Origin: Atopobiaceae bacterium UBA5363
GTDB taxonomy: Bacteria > Actinomycetota > Coriobacteriia > Coriobacteriales > Atopobiaceae
Direction of reading: 5' to 3'
Assembly (NCBI GenBank): GCA_002407925.1
Contig: DHPN01000024.1
Span: 43,758 to 79,754 of the forward strand
DNA length: 35,997 nucleotides
The translations under genes were made by a program, and so were the position numbers. This document shows positions 30,167 to 35,997 of the stretch, in pieces. The notes beneath the pieces were generated by a model. That model did no database searches, had not been told where the DNA came from, and saw only the letters and a program-made list of their open reading frames with translations. Each line of letters begins with the position of its first letter. Position 1 is the first letter of the stretch.

Positions 30167-31456
30167 ATGGCTGAAGGCAATAATCGTGATGTGCTCGATG
30201 ACATCATCGACATCCAACGCGACATAGGTGCTGTGAAAAACCCTCTTAACGGAGTGGCAAATCAGCTTATAGCGGATCCTAGCAAAGTGCCTCACTACAA
30301 CGCATCGGACTACAAAGATCGCCCACGCGCCAATTCCATATCCTGTTTGCGCTCAGCGGCGGGGCGCTCCGACGTTTGTGGGACCTGCCTTGATGTTTGT
30401 CCCGTCGATGCCATTTCCTTTGTGGGGTCCTCAGTGAAGATTGCTGATAATTGCAGAAAGTGTGGGTTGTGCATTGCAGCTTGCCCCACAGAGGTCTTTC
30501 TTGCGCAACGGCAAATGGCCAGGCGCCTTTATGACAATATCGTTCGGGTGGCAAACATCTATAAGGAATGCTATATAACCTGCACTCGTGCGTTGGGTCG
30601 TCTTCCCAAGGACAACGAGATATTGCTTCCCTGCATAGGGGTCATGCCGCGCGAGCTGTGGTTTGCCCTGCTGGCTGACTATAGCAACATCAGCGTCTAT
30701 CTTCCTCTTGGCATTTGTGACAAGTGTAGGACTACGACAGGCGAAAAGACCTTTTCAGAGGTCATTGCAGAAGCCGAAAGCCAGTCGCCTCACAATGTTG
30801 GGCTTGAGGTGGACGAGAAAAATCTGACTCACGAGGAGAGTCGCGCCTATAAGCGTAAGCAGTTCATGAGTAGCATGGCGCAGGCTGGTACACAGATTGT
30901 CACGAGAAAAACGCCTGTCCTTGCTGGGGCGCAAGCGGTCGCCCAGCGCCTTCAAAAGCACACGAAACAAATCAACTCGCTACAGCATGCTCTTGAGCAG
31001 ATGACCGGCAGCAAAAATGCCCAATCGCGTCGTCGTTTGCTCACTCAAAAGCGCAAGCTGGAGCTTACTGCCCTTCAGTCTCATCCAGACCTTGCCGCTC
31101 ACATGCAGTGGCAGATTCCAGCCTGTGATATGACGAAGTGCACGATGTGCGGCGATTGCGTCAGAGCGTGTGTGCAGCATGCCTGCCAATTAGATGAAGC
31201 TGGTCACTTCTCGGTGGAAACTGCTTACTGCATCAACTGCTCGGCTTGTGTAGTTTCATGCCCAGAGGAAGCGCTTACCATGGTCGCAGCTGATCCAAAG
31301 GATATGATCGTACCCGATCCCAACGCAAAGAAGCTTGAAGAGCAAAAAGCGCAAGCCGAATTAGCAAAGAAAAAAGGTAAAAAGGCGTTTGAGAGCGGCG
31401 CAAAGGCCCTTGGAGTCTTCGCGCAGGAGCTGGGCAAAGAGTATGGCAGGAAATAG
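30167..31456 (+). CDS. Multi-cluster ferredoxin-like iron-sulfur protein, function unknown
   Basis: This 429-residue protein has at least four [4Fe-4S] motifs in two pairs. The N-terminal pair has C71, C74, C78 (with C60) and C96, C99, C102, C106. The C-terminal pair has C325, C328, C331, C335 and C355, C358, C361, C365. Between them a middle domain (about 125-205) has C135, C139, C156, C184 and C187, with LLPCIGVMPRELW and LPLGICDKC. This resembles the Cys-containing domain in hydrogenase- and heterodisulfide-reductase-associated iron-sulfur proteins; that similarity is a pattern judgement only. A helical, charged stretch (about 255-315) and a Lys-rich C-terminal helix follow. There is no signal peptide, so it is cytoplasmic. 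No redox partner gene is adjacent. ATG 30167 is chosen because of AGGAGGGG at 30154-30161. I do not recognise a named family. Confidence 0.85.
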   Translation: MAEGNNRDVLDDIIDIQRDIGAVKNPLNGVANQLIADPSKVPHYNASDYKDRPRANSISCLRSAAGRSDVCGTCLDVCPVDAISFVGSSVKIADNCRKCGLCIAACPTEVFLAQRQMARRLYDNIVRVANIYKECYITCTRALGRLPKDNEILLPCIGVMPRELWFALLADYSNISVYLPLGICDKCRTTTGEKTFSEVIAEAESQSPHNVGLEVDEKNLTHEESRAYKRKQFMSSMAQAGTQIVTRKTPVLAGAQAVAQRLQKHTKQINSLQHALEQMTGSKNAQSRRRLLTQKRKLELTALQSHPDLAAHMQWQIPACDMTKCTMCGDCVRACVQHACQLDEAGHFSVETAYCINCSACVVSCPEEALTMVAADPKDMIVPDPNAKKLEEQKAQAELAKKKGKKAFESGAKALGVFAQELGKEYGRK

Positions 31457-31500
31457 GGCTGCCTTGGGTGTCTAGGTGGTCTATCAAAGGAGATGAACGC

Positions 31501-32565
31501 GTGTCACTTTCTATAGGTATAGTTGGCCTTCCAAATGTTGGGAAGTCGACATTGTTCACGGCGTTGACACGCAAGGGTGGCCTTGCGGCAAATTATCCTT
31601 TTGCAACGATCGATCCCAATATCGGCATAGTGGACGTTCCTGACGAGCGGCTGCAAAAGCTTGCAGATATCGTTCATCCCGGCAGGATCGTGCCAGCGAC
31701 AGTTGAGTTTGTTGACATTGCCGGATTGGTGAAGGGCGCCAGTGAAGGCGAGGGCTTGGGCAACCAGTTTCTCGCCAACATTCGCAATACCGATGCGATT
31801 TGTGAGGTCGTACGCTATTTCTCGGATCCAGATGTTGTCCATGTTGACGGTCGAGTTGATCCTGCGGCTGACGTGGAGACGATTCAAACCGAGCTTGTGC
31901 TCGCGGACCTAGGGACGCTTGAGCGTGCAATACCTAAACTCATGAAGGAGTCGAAACGAGACAAGGAGCAGGCAGGGCGCCTAGCGATTGCAGAGCGCTT
32001 GCAAAAGTGGCTTGATGAGGGACATCGTGCCGCGGATCTTGATATGAGCGACGATGAGCGAGCGGCTGCCCATGACCTTTTCTTGCTCACCATGAAACCA
32101 ATATTATACGTTGCAAATGTCGACGAGGACGCCTTGGGACAGCAGCTTGATCCGATTGAAGGTCGCCAGCCAATTCCTATCTGCGCCCAAGTCGAAGCAG
32201 AACTTGCAGACCTCAGCCCCGATGAGGCCGCTGAGTACCTCGAGTCTCTTGGCCTCAAGAAAAGCGGATTGGAAATACTAGCTCAGGCTGCTTATAAGCT
32301 GCTCGGCCTGCAATCCTTCTTTACGGCAGGAGAGATGGAAGTCAAGGCATGGACTGTCCGCGTTGGAGCAAAGGCTCCTGAGGCGGCAGGCGTCATCCAC
32401 TCTGATTTTGAAAGAGGGTTCATCAAGGCGGAAGTCGAGAGCTACGATGACTTCATAGCACTTGGCGGCGAGGCAGCTTGCAGAGAGGCAGGAAAGCTTC
32501 GTATGGAGGGCAAGGACTATGTCATGCAGGATGGCGACGTGGTCCATTTTCGGTTCAACGTATAG
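31501..32565 (+). CDS. ychF: Redox-regulated, ribosome-associated ATPase YchF (OLA1 family)
   Basis: This 354-residue Obg-related P-loop protein prefers ATP. The P-loop GLPNVGKST is near residue 8, followed by the YPFATIDPN switch and the DIAGLVKGASEGEGLGNQFL G3 region. The coiled-coil middle domain and the C-terminal TGS domain (VRVGAKAPEAAGVIHSDFER, then the end MQDGDVVHFRFNV) are complete. The start is GTG 31501, since AAAGGAG at 31486-31492 fits and the family begins MSLSIGIVG. An upstream in-frame start at 31468 would add 11 residues. Its stop is five bases from the stop of the convergent LCP gene. Confidence 0.96.
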   Translation: MSLSIGIVGLPNVGKSTLFTALTRKGGLAANYPFATIDPNIGIVDVPDERLQKLADIVHPGRIVPATVEFVDIAGLVKGASEGEGLGNQFLANIRNTDAICEVVRYFSDPDVVHVDGRVDPAADVETIQTELVLADLGTLERAIPKLMKESKRDKEQAGRLAIAERLQKWLDEGHRAADLDMSDDERAAAHDLFLLTMKPILYVANVDEDALGQQLDPIEGRQPIPICAQVEAELADLSPDEAAEYLESLGLKKSGLEILAQAAYKLLGLQSFFTAGEMEVKAWTVRVGAKAPEAAGVIHSDFERGFIKAEVESYDDFIALGGEAACREAGKLRMEGKDYVMQDGDVVHFRFNV

Positions 32566-32570
32566 AAACC

Positions 32571-33779
32571 TCAGTTTGAGTCAGAAGATGAACTTATCGA
32601 GCCAGAAGAGTTAGAAGACGTGTCTGCATCAGAAGACGACTCATTCGATTCGTTTGATGTTGAGCCTGAGGTATCTGAGCTCGATTCGTCTCCTAACTCA
32701 GCTGCGGTATTTGACTCCATGTCGTCGTCGTTGCCGTCTTCAGTTGGCGAGAGGCCTTGGTCGACGCGTTCCATCATGATCTTCCAAGCATCAGTATCGC
32801 AAATCTCATACCAGGTGTCGTTTTTATAGGTTGACGTTGTGGGCTCCATGCCTGTCATGATATCGGTGCTTACATTGATGTCCTTCATCTCAGTTGCGAG
32901 GCTCACAATTGAGTTGACATCCATGTCAGTGTTGACCATGTTTGCAAGGTCAGAAACGGTTGTGGCTATCGTTGTAGGATTGCTTGCAAGGACTTTCTCT
33001 ACAATAGCCATAATGACGATGCGCTGATTTGCCGCACGATAGCGATCCCCATCTCCGTAGTTGTCATATGCATGACGGGCGCGGCAAAGGAGCGCCGCCG
33101 TTTGGCCGTCAAGGTGTTGCTCTCCCGCCTCAAGGTTAAGGCCGGTATAGTTAGGGTCTTTGACGGCGATGGGCAAATCCACGTCCACGCCACCGACGGC
33201 GTCGACAACAGACGCCATGCCATCCATGTCTATTTCAGCATAGTGGGATATATTGACGCCTGCAAACTCCTCAATAACTTGCGTCGCATAGCTTGCCCCA
33301 CCGATAGAGTACGCAGCATTGATTTTTTGCTCGCCGTTTTCTCCAAGGTCTACAAGGGTGTCGCGGTGAATTGATACCAGTGTGACCTTTTTGTTGGTTG
33401 GGTCGATGCGCGCAAGCATGATCGAGTCAGAACGATAGGCGCTGTCAGAAGAACCATACTCAGTGCCTTCTGCCCTGTCTTCATCTTTGTCTATGCCAAG
33501 TAGCAACATGTAAAAAGGATCGCCGTTAGATGTTGCGCTTAACGTGGAACGCAGTGAACTATCGATGCCGGTGCTTAAACGTGAGTCTATGCTGCTTACA
33601 TAAGCCCATGCCGCTATCGCTAAAGCAGCGACCACACAGGAAATCGTTATTAGTGTGATGCGAAGAACTTTATGGCGTCGGCGCTTTTTTCGTTTATCTG
33701 CATACCCCGTGATCGCTCTCGAACGAGAGAGATGCTGTGCATCATCACTGGAGGTCTGCTGCTTGTTCTTGCGAGACAA
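32571..33779 (-). CDS. LCP (LytR-CpsA-Psr) family wall-polymer ligase
   Basis: This 402-residue membrane protein attaches polyprenyl-linked glycopolymers such as teichoic acids to peptidoglycan. A basic cytoplasmic lead (to 40) is followed by one membrane helix (about 40-60) and the external LCP domain. Its catalytic and binding residues are present: D97 in LLLGIDKD, R116 and D118 (YRSDS), R139 and D140 (IHRDT), the KINAAYSIGG segment, SHY (178-180), VVDAVGGVDVDLP, R233 and R235 (LCRARH), and D245, R246, R248 and Q252. The C-terminal 60 residues are a Ser/Asp/Glu low-complexity tail. The start is TTG (33779-33777) behind AAGGAGC on this strand. Confidence 0.94.
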   Translation of the reverse strand: MSRKNKQQTSSDDAQHLSRSRAITGYADKRKKRRRHKVLRITLITISCVVAALAIAAWAYVSSIDSRLSTGIDSSLRSTLSATSNGDPFYMLLLGIDKDEDRAEGTEYGSSDSAYRSDSIMLARIDPTNKKVTLVSIHRDTLVDLGENGEQKINAAYSIGGASYATQVIEEFAGVNISHYAEIDMDGMASVVDAVGGVDVDLPIAVKDPNYTGLNLEAGEQHLDGQTAALLCRARHAYDNYGDGDRYRAANQRIVIMAIVEKVLASNPTTIATTVSDLANMVNTDMDVNSIVSLATEMKDINVSTDIMTGMEPTTSTYKNDTWYEICDTDAWKIMMERVDQGLSPTEDGNDDDMESNTAAELGDESSSDTSGSTSNESNESSSDADTSSNSSGSISSSSDSN

Positions 33780-34000
33780 GTTTGCTCCTTGATATTGATG
33801 GAGCCCCCATCAGCTGCAGGGGATCGCAGTGCTAATCTCTTAACCTTGCAATCATACCAAGAGATGGACTTCCACTCATGAAGTACATAATTACGATGCC
33901 TACCTGCATGTCTATTTAAGCAAGCTTTATCATGGCGTAAGTTTTTTCGAAGCTATGATAGAGACGCTTAGCTTGATCCGATTAAAACCTGGAGGTTTGC

Positions 34001-35593
34001 ATGCAAAACGCAAGACCTAAGCAGTTTGTTGCGGTTCTCGATTTTGGCGCGCAGTACGGTCAATTGATTGCTCGCAGAGTACGCGACATGCACGTTTACT
34101 CAGAAATTGTGCCTTGCGATATATCTGCTGCTGACCTTGCAGCCATGAGTCCTTCCGCAATTATTCTCTCGGGTGGCCCTGCCTCGGTGTATGCACAAGA
34201 TGCTCCTGACATGGACGGAGCAATTTTTGACCTAGACATCCCAATTCTTGGGTTTTGTTATGGCGAGCAAATCATGGCCGTAAAGCTTGGAGGAGAGGTT
34301 GCTCATACAGACAAGGGTGAATATGGACCTTCGATGCTGACACGACTTGGATCGTCTGTACTGCTTGATGGTACGCCAAATGGCGGTCAGACTGTCTGGA
34401 TGAGTCATCGTGACTCTGTCTCAAAGGCACCTGAGGGATTTATGGTGACCGCGCGGACTGAAAATTGCCCTGTTGCAGCAATGGAGTGTCCACGCAAACG
34501 TTTTTTTGCTACACAGTTTCACCCTGAGGTGCGCCATACCGAGCATGGTCACAGAATGCTCAAGAACTTCCTTTTTGATGTCTGCCACCTTGAGCCCAGC
34601 TGGACCATGGAAGGCATAATCGAAGAGAAGGTTTCGGCGATTCGCACAGAGGTTGGTGACCATAAGGTCATTTTGGCCCTTTCAGGCGGCGTTGACTCCG
34701 CCGTGACGGCAGCACTTGTCCACCGTGCGATTGGCGATCAGTTGACCTGCGTTTTTATAAACCATGGCATGTTGAGGAAGGGTGAGCCGGAGCTTGTGGA
34801 GAGCGTATTCCGCGAGCAGTTCAAGATGCCCTTGGTCCATGTGCATGCGGAGCAGCGCTATGCGAAGCTTCTTGATGGTGTGAGCGACCCGGAAAAAAAG
34901 CGTCGCATCATCGGTACTCAGTTTTGGAAAGAGTTCTTCGCTGTAGCTCAGAAGCTAGACGGAGTTAGCTATCTTGCGCAAGGCACAATTTATCCTGACA
35001 TCATTGAAAGTGGGGCCAGAAAAACCGGTGGTAAGGCTGCTAAGATCAAAAGCCATCACAACCTGATTCCTTTTCCTGTGGGTGTCCACTTTGACCTTAT
35101 CGAGCCGCTTGACCATTTCTTTAAAGATGAGGTACGAGAGCTTGGCGTAGCGCTTGGACTGCCCGATAAGATGGTGTACAGGCAGCCCTTCCCTGGGCCA
35201 GGGCTTGCGATACGCATTATTGGTAGTGTGACGCCAGAGAAGCTGACGATCCTGAAAGATGCCGACGCTATTGTGCGTGAAGAGCTTGATGCTTACAATC
35301 AGGCTCTCTTTGAAAAAACAGGGGAACGCAACAGCGAGCATACTTGCTGGCAGTACTTCGCCGTGCTGCCTGACATTCGCTCTGTGGGCGTGATGGGCGA
35401 TGAACGTACTTACCAGCGCCCGATAATTGTTCGTGCGGTGGAGTCCTCGGATGCTATGACCGCTGATTGGGCCAAACTTCCTTATGAGGTGCTTGCGCGC
35501 CTCTCAGCACGTATCGTCGATGAGGTCGAAGGGGTTAATCGAGTAGTTTATGATGTGACCTCAAAGCCACCTGCGACTATTGAGTGGGAATAG
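34001..35593 (+). CDS. guaA: GMP synthase (glutamine-hydrolysing)
   Basis: The 530-residue enzyme aminates XMP to GMP. The class I glutaminase domain holds the catalytic C86 (GFCYGEQ), H174 and E176 (TQFHPEVRHTEHG). The ATP pyrophosphatase domain starts with LSGGVDSAV (P-loop 228-233). The C-terminal dimerisation domain has QPFPGPGLAIRI, and the protein ends RVVYDVTSKPPATIEWE. Length is normal. ATG 34001 follows CTGGAGG. The 221 bases separating it from the divergent LCP gene hold a TATGAT box at 33954 but no clear -35 partner. No purine riboswitch was recognised. Confidence 0.97.
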   Translation: MQNARPKQFVAVLDFGAQYGQLIARRVRDMHVYSEIVPCDISAADLAAMSPSAIILSGGPASVYAQDAPDMDGAIFDLDIPILGFCYGEQIMAVKLGGEVAHTDKGEYGPSMLTRLGSSVLLDGTPNGGQTVWMSHRDSVSKAPEGFMVTARTENCPVAAMECPRKRFFATQFHPEVRHTEHGHRMLKNFLFDVCHLEPSWTMEGIIEEKVSAIRTEVGDHKVILALSGGVDSAVTAALVHRAIGDQLTCVFINHGMLRKGEPELVESVFREQFKMPLVHVHAEQRYAKLLDGVSDPEKKRRIIGTQFWKEFFAVAQKLDGVSYLAQGTIYPDIIESGARKTGGKAAKIKSHHNLIPFPVGVHFDLIEPLDHFFKDEVRELGVALGLPDKMVYRQPFPGPGLAIRIIGSVTPEKLTILKDADAIVREELDAYNQALFEKTGERNSEHTCWQYFAVLPDIRSVGVMGDERTYQRPIIVRAVESSDAMTADWAKLPYEVLARLSARIVDEVEGVNRVVYDVTSKPPATIEWE

Positions 35594-35997
35594 GGAAATA
35601 GCCCATTTCATCTAGTCTCATCCTGCACGTCTAGTCGCGGTGGTTAGTAACTGATGCCCTGTATTGGACAAAGCCACCGGGACTTTTGGGGAGTGACAAA
35701 CGCGAGAAAGCCTCGAAATCTTCGGATTTCGGGGCTTATTTTATGGGTGTTAACCTGGTGAAATATTCTCGTATCGACTCTCATAGGGTGACGCGTTGCG
35801 ACTTCTTGCCAAGAGAAGAGACTAGATGCCAAAACATGCCAAAGCGAGAAGAGTATTTTCATCGCGTTTTTTGCCGCAAGCCTCTTTTGACCCGAGCCAT
35901 GTAGTCACCCCGCTTTTCCGGCCCTCCGTTTTGCAAAACCGCAGGTAGGAGTGAAGAGTGACAAATCATCCAAATACGCGATTTTCGGCGATTCCAA
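35594..35997. other. Gene-free region at the 3' end of the window
   Basis: 404 bases follow guaA with no convincing gene. There is an imperfect hairpin of CGGTGG (35638-35643) with CCACCG (35674-35679), then the terminator described separately. Further down are the 12-base palindrome GTTTTGCAAAAC (35928-35939) and two copies of GAGTGACAAA, at 35691-35700 and about 35955-35964. Short open frames here cross the terminator, lack ribosome binding sites and show no known family. Confidence 0.55.
35708..35742 (+). terminator. Rho-independent terminator after guaA, UUCG tetraloop
   Basis: AAGCCTCGAAATC (35708-35720) pairs with GATTTCGGGGCTT (35725-35737), 13 bp with one G-T pair, closed by the very stable cTTCGg tetraloop and followed by ATTTTA. 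It sits 114 bases after the guaA stop. Confidence 0.85.

Noticed and set aside
33780..34000. Guanine or xanthine riboswitch before guaA
   Set aside because: No conserved purine-aptamer core could be found in the intergenic region, and the guaA ribosome binding site is free.
35686..35904. Open frame of 72 codons after guaA
   Set aside because: It starts with TTG without a ribosome binding site, runs through the guaA terminator, and has no family features.
1..35997. CRISPR array, tRNA genes, insertion sequences or prophage
   Set aside because: No regularly spaced repeats, cloverleaf-like sequences, transposase or phage proteins were seen; nearly all of the window is conserved housekeeping genes.

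Overview
The window is a chromosomal housekeeping segment from a bacterium with a Gram-positive type of envelope. It is most likely an actinobacterium of the class Coriobacteriia (Atopobium/Olsenella/Eggerthella-like), but this is an inference. It rests on the intermediate base composition, the zinc-type S14, the LytR-CpsA-Psr (LCP) proteins, the Tat-type solute-binding lipoprotein, the orphan polyferredoxin and the general protein style. There are no phage, transposon, CRISPR, tRNA or rRNA signatures.

Positions 1-15394 hold the ribosomal-protein superoperon on the + strand. The order is the end of rplC, then rplD, rplW, rplB, rpsS, rplV, rpsC, rplP, rpmC, rpsQ, rplN, rplX, a 318-bp gap, then rplE, rpsN (zinc type), rpsH, rplF, rplR, rpsE, rpmD, rplO, secY, adk, map, infA, rpmJ, rpsM, rpsK, rpsD, rpoA and rplQ. 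The order is classical, but the series is interrupted. A strong terminator follows rplX, with a new promoter candidate and a structured leader before rplE. A structured spacer lies between rplW and rplB. A perfect 15-bp hairpin follows secY, and a promoter candidate precedes infA. A canonical terminator closes the run after rplQ.

Positions 15511-18522 carry the energizing module of an ECF vitamin transporter, with both ATPases and the transmembrane T protein fused in one polypeptide, followed by truA. No substrate-binding S component lies beside it, so it probably serves S components encoded elsewhere. Positions 18696-20718 hold an LCP-like membrane protein that has lost the family's catalytic residues, and a family 2 glycosyltransferase.

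Positions 20830-27755 look like one transcription unit with a good promoter. It contains a Tat-type lipoprotein amino-acid-binding protein, a permease with an unusual extra N-terminal membrane region, its ATPase, an amidohydrolase and glutamine-dependent NAD synthetase. A hairpin with a T-rich tail after the binding-protein gene could step down expression of the later genes.

Positions 27915-30080 are groES-groEL with their own promoter candidate and terminator. Next come a promoter with a dyad at the start point, an orphan multi-cluster ferredoxin-like protein, and ychF. A genuine LCP ligase on the - strand converges on ychF with only 5 bp between the stop codons. guaA follows on the + strand and ends in a UUCG-tetraloop terminator. 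The last 260 bases contain no convincing gene.

The most distinctive items are the EcfA1-EcfA2-EcfT fusion, the degenerate LCP paralogue next to a glycosyltransferase, the orphan polyferredoxin under a dyad-marked promoter, and the structured RNA segments inside the ribosomal-protein operon. None of these is shown here to be a new system; they are the places to look.
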